DNA of 64,000 bases from an uncultured Opitutaceae bacterium (GTDB lineage Bacteria > Verrucomicrobiota > Verrucomicrobiia > Opitutales > Opitutaceae): NCBI GenBank assembly GCA_951813085.1, contig OX638348.1:186001-250000 (forward strand). Direction: 5' to 3'. Of the stretch, positions 44,354 through 54,652 are shown one piece after another. The position numbers were made by a program, and so were the translations under genes. How positions within the stretch are numbered: position 1 is the first letter of the stretch; every line of letters starts with the position of its first letter. A model generated the notes under the pieces. That model saw nothing but the letters and a program-made list of their open reading frames with translations. It made no database searches and had not been told where the DNA came from.

Positions 44354-45667
44354 CTAGTTTCGAAAGGGCTCTATTAATCCATCGATGCTGGCTGGAAAAC
44401 GACCTTCGATGTGAACGCCGTCGTCTTCGGTCGATTGATTCTGGATGCCTCCCGTAGCGTGCAACTTAGATACGATGTCGTATCGATCATGTGGGATAAC
44501 TAGAGTGGTGAGCCTGAGCATCGCATTGAGCTTTTCCGCGATGCGAGTTTTCAGGACGTCCAAGCCTTCACCGGTAGCTGCGCTGATGAAGATCGCATCA
44601 GGGTAGAGCAAGGTGAGGCGTTCCATCGACTCTCCATTTTCCAAGCAATCCACTTTGTTGAATACGATGATCTTTGGATTCTTGTCTGCTCCAATTTCCG
44701 CAAGGACGGCTTCGGTTGTTTCGTAGTGGCTTTCGAGCTCTGGGTTGGAGATATCGATAAGGTGGATAAGTAGATCGGCCACGACCGCTTCCTCAAGCGT
44801 CGCCTTGAAGGCATCGACGAGTCGGTGTGGGAGCCTTCGCACGAATCCAACGGTATCTGTGAGAAGCACGTGCTGGCTATTGTCGAGATCGAGTCGACGT
44901 GTGGTGGGATCGAGGGTGGCGAATAGCTTGTCTTCCGCGAGCGCGTCCGCATCTGTGAGCGTGTTCAGCAGCGATGACTTTCCTGCGTTCGTATAGCCAA
45001 CGATTGAGACCGTGGGGACGGGCTTGCGCAGTCGCTTGGCTCGCTGGACATGACGGTGCCTTATGACCTCCTTGAGCTCTTTCTTAACGTTCGCAATGCG
45101 ATCATTGACCATGCGCCTATCGGCTTCGAGCTGGGTTTCCCCTTGCCCTCGAGCGCCGGTGCCGCCGCCGCGCTGCCGGCTTAAGTGAGTCCAGGCCCGT
45201 GTGAGTCGAGGCAAGGAGTACTCCATCCGAGCGAGGGCGACCTGTAGGACGGCTTCCTTGGTTTGGGCGCGTTCGGAGAAGATATCGATGATGACCTCCT
45301 GACGGTCGATAACACAGATTTTGGACTCTCGTTCCCAATTGCGTTGCTGTGCCGGGGTGAGCTCTTCGTCGAAGATGACGACGTCGATTTTCTGCTCTTG
45401 TATGATGGCGATAATTTCGGCGAGCTTGCCGGTGCCAACGAGGAAGGCAGGGTTTGGCTGGCGCAGCTTGACGATCATTCGGTCCACGATGGGAATATCC
45501 AAATTGACGGTTAGTTCTGAAAGTTCCTCGAGCATGTATTCAGATTCCTGACGCGTCATTCTCTGCGTCTGGATACCGATTAGCAGCGCTCGCTGCACTT
45601 TCTTCCTATTTTCCTCGAGGTCGAACAATTGAAATATTTGATTGAGATAGAAAAGCCCTGCCCCCAT
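44354..45667 (-). CDS. hflX: GTPase HflX
   Basis: Ribosome-associated GTPase, 437 residues from ATG 45667. The HflX N-terminal domain includes QRALLIGIQTQRM, FLVGTGKLAEI and IFDEELTPAQQRNWE. The signature SRQRGGGTGARGQGETQLE precedes the G domain with SIVGYTNAGKSSLLNTL (G1), TLDPTTRRLDL (G2), LLTDTVGFVRRLP (G3) and VFNKVDCL (G4). The ATG at 45667 lies in the loop of a hairpin that looks like the ppdK terminator. A TTG at 45628 is an alternative start. A longer frame to 45853 would run into ppdK and is rejected. It splits stalled or hibernating ribosomes in other bacteria. Confidence 0.93.
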   Translation of the reverse strand: MGAGLFYLNQIFQLFDLEENRKKVQRALLIGIQTQRMTRQESEYMLEELSELTVNLDIPIVDRMIVKLRQPNPAFLVGTGKLAEIIAIIQEQKIDVVIFDEELTPAQQRNWERESKICVIDRQEVIIDIFSERAQTKEAVLQVALARMEYSLPRLTRAWTHLSRQRGGGTGARGQGETQLEADRRMVNDRIANVKKELKEVIRHRHVQRAKRLRKPVPTVSIVGYTNAGKSSLLNTLTDADALAEDKLFATLDPTTRRLDLDNSQHVLLTDTVGFVRRLPHRLVDAFKATLEEAVVADLLIHLIDISNPELESHYETTEAVLAEIGADKNPKIIVFNKVDCLENGESMERLTLLYPDAIFISAATGEGLDVLKTRIAEKLNAMLRLTTLVIPHDRYDIVSKLHATGGIQNQSTEDDGVHIEGRFPASIDGLIEPFRN

Positions 45668-45682
45668 GGAGAGGGCAGGGCT
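45654..45682 (-). terminator. Terminator hairpin between ppdK and hflX
   Basis: AGCCCTGCCC (45654-45663) pairs exactly with GGGCAGGGCT (45673-45682) around a 9-base loop. On the minus strand it is followed by a short T-run, 33 bases after the ppdK stop. The possible hflX start codon is in the loop. Confidence 0.7.
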
Positions 45683-45714
45683 GAAGATTAAACGCTTCTG
45701 TGGCGAGGCATCGA

Positions 45715-48474
45715 CTAGGCGCCGTCCGTGATCGCCGCTTGCGCGGCCGCGAGGCGGGCAACCGGAACTCGGTTTGGCGAGCAGCTGACGTAGGTCAGGC
45801 CAACGCGGTGGCAGAACTTGACCGACTCTGGATCCCCGCCGTGTTCTCCGCAAATGCCGAGCTTGATATTCGGGTTCGTGGCCTTGCCGCCATCGACGCC
45901 CTGCTTAACCAATTCTCCAACGCCGGACTGGTCGATGGTTGCGAATGGATTTTGCGGGAGGATGTCGAGATCCTTGTACTTGCCGAGGAAGCTGCCGGCA
46001 TCGTCACGGCTCATGCCCAAAGTCGTTTGGGTAAGGTCGTTGGTGCCGAAGCTGAAGAATTGAGCCGACTTTGCGATCTCGCTTGAAGTAACGGCTGCGC
46101 GAGGCACTTCGATCATAGTACCGACGAGGTAGTTGATCTTAACGCCCTTAGCCTTCTGTACTTCCTTCGCGACGCGGTGGACGATGGCGACTTGATTTTC
46201 AAGCTCGTCCTGGAAGCCTACGAGAGGAATCATGATCTCTGGATTCACCTTGATCTTCTTCTTGAGCTTCAGCACTTGAGCGGCAGCTTCGAAGATCGCG
46301 CGGGCCTGCATTTCGGTGATCTCGGGATACGAAATTCCGAGACGGCAGCCACGATGACCCAGCATCGGGTTCTCTTCGTGAAGGGCATGAACGCGTTCGC
46401 TGATGACCGATGGCTTCACGCCTAGGTGCTGGGCTAGCGAGCGTCGAGCGTCGTCGTCGTGCGGCAAGAACTCATGCAATGGCGGATCGAGGAGGCGAAC
46501 GGTGACAGGACGGCCTTCCATGGCCTTAAAGAGGCCGTTGAAGTCCTTGCGTTGGAACGGAAGCAGCTTCTTAAGCGCTTTCTTACGTGCGGCTTCGTCT
46601 GGAGCCAAGATCATCTCACGCATATAGGTGATGCGATCGCCTTCGAAGAACATATGCTCCGTACGGCAAAGACCAATACCTTCAGCGCCGAGCGATACGG
46701 CCGCCTTTGATTGCGAAGGCGAGTCGGCATTGGTGCGTACACCGAGCTTACGGTACTTGTCCGCCCACTTCATCACTTGAGCGAATAGCTGGTAGGTATA
46801 GCTCTTTTCCGCCTTCATCTTGCCGGCGAGCACCTGCGAAACTTCTGAAGGAGCGGTGTCGACGTGACCAGCGAAGATTTGCCCGGTGGTGCCATCGATG
46901 GAAATGAACTCCCCTTCCTTCAGGCGAATTTTGCCCGCTGAGATGGTACGCGATCCATAGTCGATATGGATATCGGAAGCGCCGCAGATGCATACCTTGC
47001 CCATTTGGCGAGCAACGAGAGCGGCGTGTGACGATACGCCTCCACGTGAGGTGAGGATACCATCGGAAGCGATCATTCCGCGAAGGTCTTCAGGAGACGT
47101 TTCCTCACGGCAAAGGACGACTGAGTTGCCTTTGGCGACTTCCTTTTCAGCGTCTGCTGCGTTGAAGACGACTTTTCCGGAAGCGGCTCCAGGACCAGCA
47201 GGTAGGCCGGTTGCCATGAGCTTGGCTTTCTTGATAGCGGCTTCATCGAAAATAGGTACCAGCAAGCTGGAAATTTGATCGGCCGGAATTTTGGTGACCG
47301 CGGTTTGCTGAGTCATCAAGCGCTGCTTGGTCATTTCTACAGCGATACGTACCGCTGCGAGACCCGTGCGCTTGCCGTTACGTGTTTGCAGCATGTAAAG
47401 CGTTCCATCTTCGATGGTAAACTCGAAATCCTGTACGTCACCGAAATGCTTCTCGAGCGTCTTGCGAACGACGCAAAGCTCCTTGAAGGACTTGGGCATG
47501 TCTTGCTCAAGCTGAGCGATCGGGAAGGGCGTGCGAACGCCAGCGACAACATCTTCGCCTTGAGCGTTGATGAGATACTCGCCGTAAAAAACGTTCTCGC
47601 CGTTGGCGGGGTCGCGGGTGAAGGCAACTCCGGTACCGGACGTGTCGCCAAGGTTTCCGAACACCATTAGCTGAACGTTAACCGCGGTTCCCCATTCTGC
47701 GGGGATGCCGTACTTCTGACGGTAGAGAGTCGCGCGTTCGTTTTGCCAAGAGTTGAATACCGCTCCGACCGCTCCGTCGAGCTGAGCGTTTACGTCTTGG
47801 GGGAATTCGCCACCGGTACGGTCTTTGATAAGCTTCTGGAAACGTCGGATGACTTCCTTGTTGTTCTCTTCTGTGAGGTCCGAGTCGATTTCTACGCCGA
47901 CTTCTTTCTTCACGCCTTCAAGGACGTGTTCGAATGGTTCCGGATCCAGGTCGTTGCGTGATTGCACGCCCATGACGACATCGCCGTACATTTGGATGAA
48001 GCGGCGGTAGCAATCGTATGCGAAACGTCCGTTTCCGGAAAGCTTTGCGAGTCCTTCGACGGTCTTGTCGTTGAGGCCGAGGTTAAGGATGGTGTCCATC
48101 ATGCCCGGCATCGATTCGCGAGCGCCGGAGCGAACGGAGAAGAGAAGCGGGTTCTTAGCATCGCCGAATTTTTTTCCGCATTCCTTTTCTACCCGCTTGA
48201 TGGCTGCTTGGACCTGACCCTTCAATTCAGATGGATACCGCCGTCCATTGTCGTAGTAGGCAGTACAAACCTCTGTGGTGATTGTGAATCCGCCAGGAAC
48301 CGGGAGGCCTATGGCAGCCATCTCCGCAAGGTTGGCGCCTTTGCCGCCAAGCAATTCCTTCATTTTAGAGTTACCGTCGGTCTTCTTTCCGAACGAGTAA
48401 ACGTACTTTATGGTCTTAGGGGCGCGCTTGCGAGCGACCTTCCTTGCTTTTTTCGCAGTTTTTTTGGATGGCAT
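45715..48474 (-). CDS. ppdK: Pyruvate, phosphate dikinase
   Basis: Interconverts pyruvate + ATP + Pi with PEP + AMP + PPi, in gluconeogenesis or PPi-linked glycolysis; cytosolic, 919 residues. The N-terminal ATP-grasp part has [20 protein letters not shown] and [20 protein letters not shown]. The phosphohistidine motif is [19 protein letters not shown] near residue 480. The PEP-utilising barrel has [12 protein letters not shown] and [19 protein letters not shown], with the catalytic Cys in [10 protein letters not shown]. The first 20 residues are unusually Lys/Arg-rich ([15 protein letters not shown]), an extension beyond the usual start. The leader upstream contains a hairpin at 48507-48535. 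Confidence 0.96.
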   Translation of the reverse strand: MPSKKTAKKARKVARKRAPKTIKYVYSFGKKTDGNSKMKELLGGKGANLAEMAAIGLPVPGGFTITTEVCTAYYDNGRRYPSELKGQVQAAIKRVEKECGKKFGDAKNPLLFSVRSGARESMPGMMDTILNLGLNDKTVEGLAKLSGNGRFAYDCYRRFIQMYGDVVMGVQSRNDLDPEPFEHVLEGVKKEVGVEIDSDLTEENNKEVIRRFQKLIKDRTGGEFPQDVNAQLDGAVGAVFNSWQNERATLYRQKYGIPAEWGTAVNVQLMVFGNLGDTSGTGVAFTRDPANGENVFYGEYLINAQGEDVVAGVRTPFPIAQLEQDMPKSFKELCVVRKTLEKHFGDVQDFEFTIEDGTLYMLQTRNGKRTGLAAVRIAVEMTKQRLMTQQTAVTKIPADQISSLLVPIFDEAAIKKAKLMATGLPAGPGAASGKVVFNAADAEKEVAKGNSVVLCREETSPEDLRGMIASDGILTSRGGVSSHAALVARQMGKVCICGASDIHIDYGSRTISAGKIRLKEGEFISIDGTTGQIFAGHVDTAPSEVSQVLAGKMKAEKSYTYQLFAQVMKWADKYRKLGVRTNADSPSQSKAAVSLGAEGIGLCRTEHMFFEGDRITYMREMILAPDEAARKKALKKLLPFQRKDFNGLFKAMEGRPVTVRLLDPPLHEFLPHDDDARRSLAQHLGVKPSVISERVHALHEENPMLGHRGCRLGISYPEITEMQARAIFEAAAQVLKLKKKIKVNPEIMIPLVGFQDELENQVAIVHRVAKEVQKAKGVKINYLVGTMIEVPRAAVTSSEIAKSAQFFSFGTNDLTQTTLGMSRDDAGSFLGKYKDLDILPQNPFATIDQSGVGELVKQGVDGGKATNPNIKLGICGEHGGDPESVKFCHRVGLTYVSCSPNRVPVARLAAAQAAITDGA

Positions 48475-48787
48475 CCTGAATGAACTTATATGGATTTGCG
48501 ATGTAGAGGGGAACCGGAAGTAATCGGGTTCCCCTAGGAAAAGGCTTCCTCATAAGGACGGATGACCGTCTGTCAATGGGATTGATGCCACAGGCGGGTT
48601 TATGGGAACATTAACGTTCGCTTCTCAATTTAGGAACCAATTGGACACGGTCGATCTCTCTAAGTTAAATGGAGAGGGTCCACTGGTTGCGTTCTCCTAA
48701 TTCCACTGATCTCGCCGCGCCGCGACCTGCAAATTGATATTGCCCGATACGAATCCGTTGTTCATGTAACTGATTTTGAAGACTTGA
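48475..48787. other. Divergent spacer between ppdK and tatC with leader hairpins
   Basis: The 313-base spacer should carry both divergent promoters. AGGGGAACC (48507-48515) pairs with GGTTCCCCT (48527-48535), and GACGG/CCGTC pair at 48557-48570; both lie in the presumed ppdK leader. No T-run follows, so these are not standard terminators. I see no credible short gene. Confidence 0.5.
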
Positions 48788-49633
48788 ATGAGCGATATCG
48801 AGCCATACGAAGATGAAGAGGAAGACGACGGACCCGAATGGGCCGGCGATCCCAAGCACATGGGCTTTCTGGATCACCTGGAAGAGTTGCGCTGGTCCAT
48901 CATCAAGCCCCTAGCTGCGTTCGTGGTAGCGTTCGTATCTGCGATGATATTCATCGTCGATGTGAAAGATATCCTCCTAGCTCCATTGTATGCGAATTAT
49001 TCGCATTTAACCGAGGCGGAGCTCATGGCTGTTTTCCCTGGTTTGACGACCTACAATATCACGGGCGTTTTCATGGCTATGCTGTTGATCGGTGTGATCA
49101 TAGGCCTTATGGTGGCATCCCCATTTATTGTATACTACGTAGGCCGATTTCTCGCTCCGGCTCTGACGATTCGTGAGAAAAAAATTCTAGTGCCCGGTTC
49201 GTTTGCGGTCCTGTGCCTGTTTATTCTCGGTTGTTGCTTTGGCTACTTTATCCTGCTTCCGCGCACGATCGCTGCCGTTATCTGGTTCAATAATCTGCTT
49301 GGATTTCAGCTTTTGTGGACCACGAGCAACTACTTCGGATTCCTTACGTTTACGATCCTTGGCTTGGGGCTCGCATTCCAGATGCCTCTAGCGATAATAG
49401 TACTCGTGTCGATCGGCGTTGTTACGCCTGCGCAGTTGCGGGAATATCGCCGATATATCGTTCTTTCGATCGTCGTTCTGGCCGCGATCTTGACTCCTCC
49501 TGAGCCAGTGACTCAGCTCGCGCTCGCAGGGCCGCTCTGGATTCTGTACGAGGTATCGATTGTCGTTTCGGTTTTTCTAAAGAAGCGACAAGACGACAGG
49601 GACGAGAATATCGAGCGACTTGACGACGATTAA
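48788..49633 (+). CDS. tatC: Twin-arginine translocase subunit TatC
   Basis: Six-helix inner-membrane receptor for twin-arginine signals, 281 residues. After an acidic 20-residue N-terminus comes the signature MGFLDHLEELRWSIIKPL. Later are SPFIVYYVGRFLAPALTIREKK, LPRTIAAVIWFN, the FGFLTFTILGLGLAFQMPLA segment, and YRRYIVLSIVVLAAILTPPEP, which is the conserved TatC end. Tat substrates occur in this window (25776 and 42789). TatA/B genes are not present here. Confidence 0.94.
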   Translation: MSDIEPYEDEEEDDGPEWAGDPKHMGFLDHLEELRWSIIKPLAAFVVAFVSAMIFIVDVKDILLAPLYANYSHLTEAELMAVFPGLTTYNITGVFMAMLLIGVIIGLMVASPFIVYYVGRFLAPALTIREKKILVPGSFAVLCLFILGCCFGYFILLPRTIAAVIWFNNLLGFQLLWTTSNYFGFLTFTILGLGLAFQMPLAIIVLVSIGVVTPAQLREYRRYIVLSIVVLAAILTPPEPVTQLALAGPLWILYEVSIVVSVFLKKRQDDRDENIERLDDD

Positions 49634-49725
49634 GGCTAACAAGTCACTTTCTATAGTGCGACCTGCGCCTTGGGTGGGACCTGGCAGGGCTGGGTCATGG
49701 GTACTACGCGTGGAAAGAACTCGAT

Positions 49726-51003
49726 CTAGAGCGAGCGCAATGCTTGCGTGAATACGTCGCAAGCTTGGTCGATGCCCCCCTGCTGGTGGGCCGTGGAAAT
49801 GAAATTGCCCTCGTATTTGGAAGGGGGGATGTAGACTCCGTTTTCTAAGCAAGTATGAAAGTACTTGTTGAATCGCTCGGTGTCAGTTTGGGTGGCATCG
49901 TCTAGATTCTCTACTGTCTTGTCCGTGAAATAGAGGCAGAACATGGATCCAGTTTGAGGGATTTGAGCGGGGATGCCTGTCTCTTGAAGCGTGGTTGAAA
50001 TTGCGTTTCTTACTTGGGCGCCCATCTGTTCAAGCCGATCGTAGCAATCGCCTTCCTTTAGGAGCCTGAGAGCTGCGATACCTGCAGCCATTGCGAGCGG
50101 ATTCCCGCTCAAGGTGCCCGCTTGGTAAACGGGGCCCATAGGCGCCAGGTGATCCATGATTTCCGATTTTCCCCCGAGGGCGCCGACCGGTAGGCCTCCA
50201 CCGATAATTTTCCCTAGGGTGGTAAGGTCGGGGGTGATGTTTTCTTTTTCTTGTACTCCTCCAGCGGATACGCGAAAGCCAGTCATCACTTCGTCGAAAA
50301 TCATGACGGATTCGTATTTCGAGCAGAGGTCACGCAATCCCTGCAAATATCCGTCCCTGGGGAAAATGAGGCCGACGTTGGCGGGGTAGGGCTCGAGGAT
50401 GATCCCTGCGATATCGTCGCCATAGGTTTCGAATGCGTTTGAGACAGCGCTTAGATCATTGAATGGGAGTACGATCGTTTCAGCGGCAAAGCTCTCTGGC
50501 ACGCCAGCGCTATCTGGATTGCCCAAAGTAAGGGCTCCAGAGCCCGCCTTAATCAGAAGAGAATCGGCGTGCCCGTGGTAGCATCCTTCAAATTTTATAA
50601 TCTTGTTGCGTCCCGTATAGCCTCTGGCGAGGCGGATTGCGGTCATTGTCGCTTCCGTACCGCTATTGACCATGCGCGTTTTCTCAATGGATGGGACGAG
50701 ATCGATGATTAGCTCCGCCATTTCGACTTCGTATGGGTTCGGCGTCCCGAAGCTGGTCCCCTTTTCGAGGGCTTTGCCAATCGCTTCGCGAATCACAGGA
50801 TGATTGTGACCATGAATGGCGGGTCCCCATGTGCAGACGAAATCGACCAGTTCCTGATCGTCTGCTGTAGTGAGAATGGCTCCTTGGGCGCTTTTAGTGA
50901 AAAAGGGTGTGCCGCCAACCGAGCGGAAGGCGCGGACGGGTGAATTGACGCCTCCTGGAATGAGGCGTTGGGCGCGTTCGAAAAGATCTGTTGAGTTTTG
51001 CAT
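49726..51003 (-). CDS. hemL: Glutamate-1-semialdehyde 2,1-aminomutase
   Basis: PLP enzyme that makes 5-aminolevulinate from glutamate 1-semialdehyde in the C5 tetrapyrrole pathway; 425 residues, full length. [23 protein letters not shown] N-terminus (here [16 protein letters not shown]), [19 protein letters not shown], the FDEVMTGFR Asp motif and the cofactor lysine in [18 protein letters not shown] are all present. [15 protein letters not shown] is the later signature. It stands 30 bases downstream of nadE on the same strand. It supplies haem precursors for the oxidase enzymes made by ctaA and ctaB. Confidence 0.96.
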   Translation of the reverse strand: MQNSTDLFERAQRLIPGGVNSPVRAFRSVGGTPFFTKSAQGAILTTADDQELVDFVCTWGPAIHGHNHPVIREAIGKALEKGTSFGTPNPYEVEMAELIIDLVPSIEKTRMVNSGTEATMTAIRLARGYTGRNKIIKFEGCYHGHADSLLIKAGSGALTLGNPDSAGVPESFAAETIVLPFNDLSAVSNAFETYGDDIAGIILEPYPANVGLIFPRDGYLQGLRDLCSKYESVMIFDEVMTGFRVSAGGVQEKENITPDLTTLGKIIGGGLPVGALGGKSEIMDHLAPMGPVYQAGTLSGNPLAMAAGIAALRLLKEGDCYDRLEQMGAQVRNAISTTLQETGIPAQIPQTGSMFCLYFTDKTVENLDDATQTDTERFNKYFHTCLENGVYIPPSKYEGNFISTAHQQGGIDQACDVFTQALRSL

Positions 51004-51033
51004 GAGAAATTTCCCTGATGAATGCCAGTTGCG

Positions 51034-52674
51034 TCAAGATACGTAACGTTGGACGATTGGGATCCGGCGACCCACTCCGAATGCGAGCGGGGTAAGCTTT
51101 AGGCCTGGAGCGGCTTGTTTCCGTTTGTATTCATTGAGATCGACTTTGCGTATGATGTCTTTCACTACATCCGTTTCATATCCTTGAGCGATGATGTCTT
51201 GAGTGGACAACCCATCTTCAACGTAGGCCTTTAGTATGCCGTCGAGAATGTCGTAGGGCGGGAGGCTATCCTCGTCCTTTTGGTCGGGCCTTAGTTCCGC
51301 AGAGGGCGGCTTTTCGATGGTATTGACGGGAATGACGACACCGTCTCGATTCATGTGCCTGGCCAGTTCGAATACCTTGACCTTTGGAAGGTCCGAAATG
51401 ACGGCGAGTCCTCCGCACATATCGCCATAGAGCGTGCAGTAGCCCACGGAAAGCTCGCTCTTGTTGCCGGTGGTAAGCAGGAGAGCCCCGAATTTATTGG
51501 ATAGCGCCATTAGGAGCAGTCCCCGGGCCCTTGCTTGAATGTTTTCTTCGGTAACGTCTTTGTCGAAGCCGCTCAACAGTGGGGCAAGGGCGGATTCGGA
51601 GGCGTCCACAATATCTGCGATTGGGACCATGTGGAACTCGATGCCAAGGTTCTCGGCGAGCTCCTTCGCATCGTTCTTGCTATGATCGGATGAGATCGCG
51701 GAGGGGAGGGCGATCCCGGTCACGTTTTCCTTCCCGAGGGCTTTAACCGCTAAGGCGGCGGTGACAGCGGAATCGATTCCTCCGCTTAGGCCAACGATAG
51801 CTTTGCTGAATCCGCATTTGCTCAAGTAGTCACGCAGTCCCAGAACGAGCGCGTCTTCGATGTCCTGTAGCGAATTGCTCTCGAGAGGGGGCAATGCTTC
51901 AGGCTTGGCGTCGGTATCGACTACGGCAATCGATTCCTCGAAACCAGCCAGCTTAGCGATGATTTCGCCTGACGCGTTCGCCACAAGGCTGCGTCCATCG
52001 AATATGAGCTCGTCGTTTCCTCCTACCGCATTGACGTAGACGGTGGGGCATTTGAGGTCGCGTGCGGCTTCAGATATGAGGGCTTGCCGCAATTCGGTTT
52101 TATCGATGTGCCAGGGACTGGCGGAGAGATTGACATGAAGATCGATTTTGGGATGGGCCTTCAATTGCTCAATGGGAGCGGTCGTGTAGCGCGGCCGATC
52201 CGAAACAGAAGGAGCGGTCCAAATATCCTCGCAAATGGTCACGGCAACGGTCCTGCCGGCAAGCGTGAGGACCAAAGGTTGGGTAGCAGCTTGAAAGTAT
52301 CGATCTTCATCGAAGACGTCATACGTAGGTAGGAGACATTTGCGGGCTGTTTCCTGAACGGCGCCATCGAAGCAAACAGCGGCCGCATTGAAAAAGGGTT
52401 TCCCGGCTTCGTTCTCATTGATCGCCACAAAACCGAGGATGGCTGGGACATCGGATGTCTGAGCGGCGATCTGTTCGAGCGTTCGCACGTTGTCTGGTAC
52501 GAAGTTTTGCTTGAATAGGAGATCGCGAGGTGGGTAACCGGTGACAACAAGCTCTGGGAAGACAACGCATTCCGCTCCATCGCTTACGAGTTGACGGTAG
52601 GCGTCAGCAATGAGCGCTGCATTGTTCTGCAAGTCACCAACAGTGGTATTTATTTGAGCAAGCCCGATTTTCAT
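51034..52674 (-). CDS. nadE: Glutamine-hydrolysing NAD+ synthase
   Basis: Two-domain enzyme of 546 residues that amidates NaAD to NAD+ using ammonia from glutamine. The start at 52674 ([15 protein letters not shown]) fits the nitrilase fold; 14 residues upstream in frame are not conserved. The glutaminase triad is Glu in [17 protein letters not shown], Lys in [12 protein letters not shown] and Cys in VTICEDIW. The synthetase P-loop is [16 protein letters not shown], with [21 protein letters not shown] later. The C-terminal [13 protein letters not shown] closes the domain. It is upstream of hemL. Confidence 0.95.
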   Translation of the reverse strand: MKIGLAQINTTVGDLQNNAALIADAYRQLVSDGAECVVFPELVVTGYPPRDLLFKQNFVPDNVRTLEQIAAQTSDVPAILGFVAINENEAGKPFFNAAAVCFDGAVQETARKCLLPTYDVFDEDRYFQAATQPLVLTLAGRTVAVTICEDIWTAPSVSDRPRYTTAPIEQLKAHPKIDLHVNLSASPWHIDKTELRQALISEAARDLKCPTVYVNAVGGNDELIFDGRSLVANASGEIIAKLAGFEESIAVVDTDAKPEALPPLESNSLQDIEDALVLGLRDYLSKCGFSKAIVGLSGGIDSAVTAALAVKALGKENVTGIALPSAISSDHSKNDAKELAENLGIEFHMVPIADIVDASESALAPLLSGFDKDVTEENIQARARGLLLMALSNKFGALLLTTGNKSELSVGYCTLYGDMCGGLAVISDLPKVKVFELARHMNRDGVVIPVNTIEKPPSAELRPDQKDEDSLPPYDILDGILKAYVEDGLSTQDIIAQGYETDVVKDIIRKVDLNEYKRKQAAPGLKLTPLAFGVGRRIPIVQRYVS

Positions 52675-52843
52675 GCGGAAGCCCACGAAGAGAACAACAT
52701 GCTTCCTAAAGCGCAAGATTTTGAATCGTCGAGCCTAGAGGAACGCTAGCGGGATGGAAAATGCGTCCAAGCCATGCGGGACGAGCGAGGGGAAGACCGT
52801 TTTTCGTGGTGATTTCGAAAGCCCTGCTTATCTCAATTCCCCT

Positions 52844-53410
52844 ATGAAATTCATCCTCGCATCGGCATCTCCTCGTCGCAAGGAGCTCCTTGAGCGAATC
52901 AACGCGGACTTCGAGATCGTGCCTGCGGCAGTCGAGGAGGACAATGATGGAGACTCGGATCCGGTAGCGATGGTGGTTGACAATGCAGCATTGAAGGCGA
53001 ACTGGGTTGCGGACCGTCATCCAGATCGGTTCGTATTGGGATCGGATACAACCGTACACTTGGATGGTAAGGTGTTGAGTAAGCCGGTCGATATGGCAGA
53101 GGCGAAATCGATGCTTCAACGATTGTCAGGACGTACTCATTTTGTGCATACAGGAATTTCTCTCGTCTGTCGAACACGGAGTGTTTTAGAGACAGCAAGC
53201 GTGTGTAGCGAGGTTATCTTCAACCGACTCGACGATGCGACCATCGATCACTATTTCAGCATCGTCAATCCGCTCGATAAAGCCGGCGCTTATGGGATTC
53301 AACAAGGCTCCGATATCATTATCGACCGTTATGTAGGATCGCACTCAAACATCATGGGGTTGCCATTGGATGAAACAAAGGCGATGCTAGAGCGTCATAG
53401 ATTGATTTAG
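52844..53410 (+). CDS. maf: Maf-family nucleoside triphosphate pyrophosphatase
   Basis: House-cleaning pyrophosphatase (dTTP/UTP or m7GTP type) of 188 residues. Starting at ATG 52844 gives MKFILASASPRRKELL, the canonical N-terminus with its SxSPRR phosphate-binding motif. A longer frame to 52754 is not supported. DTTVHLDGKVLSKPVDMAEA has the catalytic Asp region and DKAGAYGIQQGSDIIIDRYVG the second signature. It lies 8 bases upstream of the TonB-like gene. Confidence 0.93.
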   Translation: MKFILASASPRRKELLERINADFEIVPAAVEEDNDGDSDPVAMVVDNAALKANWVADRHPDRFVLGSDTTVHLDGKVLSKPVDMAEAKSMLQRLSGRTHFVHTGISLVCRTRSVLETASVCSEVIFNRLDDATIDHYFSIVNPLDKAGAYGIQQGSDIIIDRYVGSHSNIMGLPLDETKAMLERHRLI

Positions 53411-53417
53411 CCTTTAA

Positions 53418-54590
53418 ATGAACCCCGCAAGCGAGAGAAAGGAGCGAAGAAAGAGGAGATCCGAAAGCAGGCATCTCCTGGCGAAGTCCTTGCTCGAACG
53501 TAGGCGCGCCTCTCGGAAGTCCCTGATTGCGGGCGTTATTGGGACAATTTTATTCCATTTGATCGGATTCTTTGGATTGCCCGATGATATTTTCACGACC
53601 GAGCCCTCGGAGATTGTTAACCAATATCGGGAGTTCGACGTGGAATTGATGCCCTTGGAGGAAGAACCTGAACAGGTATATACTCAAACCAATCCGGATG
53701 CCCCCGAGAACGAACCCGACCAAACCAATAATTTCGCTGCTAGAAGCCAGCAAGCAGCCCAAGAAGAAGCTGAGGAAGAGCTCGACGATCAGAATCGGCC
53801 TTCGGTCGAGAGCGATGACGAAGTGGATACGAATCAGTTCCTGACCGGCGATTTGAGCCCTCCGGAGCTTTCGCCTCCTCCCGCGCAGCAAAGTCCCGAG
53901 CAGGAGGAGAGCGAGCAAAGCCAGGAGCAACCGCTAATTGCGCCTCAATTTCAATCCCAGCCCCTCGTAAAGCAGATTCCCATCCCGGGTGAGCAGGAGG
54001 AAAAAGATCCTGACGAAACGGGGTTGGCAGAAATTGACCACGACGAAACGGAAGCTCCGACCAATGTAAATGAATACTTGAAGGGGGAGGCGGAAGAAGG
54101 CGAGGAGGACGCTGAAGTGGCTTCATCGCCACAGCCCTTCGTGGTCCCGCAAAATGCTCAGGTCACCTCGGAGCGATCGGATCCTTCGCCGCGCCCGCGT
54201 CCTAGGCTACCCAAAGTGGCTCCTGGACCGACTTACAATCGCGAACCAGGTGTCTCGCGCACGGGCCGCATATCCGTTGACGCCAAGTTCAGTGAATTTG
54301 GGGAGTACATGGAGCGCCTTATAGAGACCGTCAGCGTGCGATGGAACGCGCTTGCTGAAGATGGGGCCGCTAAGGAGAGCCGCAGCAAGGTGGTGTTAAG
54401 GTTTACCTTAACCAAGGATGGGTATGTTTCAGATTTGGATACGATTGAGGGTACTACCGCGAAAGTAATTGGTATATATATGTCGCGTACAGCAGTTGAG
54501 AATGGAGCCCCTTATGGTCCTTGGACGCCGGAAATGGTGGATGTCTTTGGCGACGACGAAGAAATTACGTTCGCTTTCCACTACTACTAG
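53418..54590 (+). CDS. TonB/TolA-like energy-transducer protein with acidic linker
   Basis: Protein of 390 residues with an Arg/Lys-rich cytoplasmic start, one transmembrane segment (KSLIAGVIGTILFHLIGFF), a long Glu/Pro/Gln-rich periplasmic linker (about 75-270) and a C-terminal domain of about 100 residues. The C-terminal part has FGEYMERLIETVSVRWNALA and KVVLRFTLTKDGYVSDL, the style of TonB and TolA C-terminal domains, ending FGDDEEITFAFHYY. I do not recognise an exact name. It lies 8 bases after maf and is likely co-transcribed. ExbB/ExbD genes are not in the window. Confidence 0.72.
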   Translation: MNPASERKERRKRRSESRHLLAKSLLERRRASRKSLIAGVIGTILFHLIGFFGLPDDIFTTEPSEIVNQYREFDVELMPLEEEPEQVYTQTNPDAPENEPDQTNNFAARSQQAAQEEAEEELDDQNRPSVESDDEVDTNQFLTGDLSPPELSPPPAQQSPEQEESEQSQEQPLIAPQFQSQPLVKQIPIPGEQEEKDPDETGLAEIDHDETEAPTNVNEYLKGEAEEGEEDAEVASSPQPFVVPQNAQVTSERSDPSPRPRPRLPKVAPGPTYNREPGVSRTGRISVDAKFSEFGEYMERLIETVSVRWNALAEDGAAKESRSKVVLRFTLTKDGYVSDLDTIEGTTAKVIGIYMSRTAVENGAPYGPWTPEMVDVFGDDEEITFAFHYY

Positions 54591-54652
54591 GTGCGGAAGA
54601 AGCGGTGTGATGCTCGCCTATCGCAATTAGGGAGCGCTAGCTGAATGCGGCC

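Noticed and set aside
45668..45853. N-terminal extension of hflX
   Set aside because: It would overlap the end of ppdK and cross its terminator; the residues are not HflX-like.
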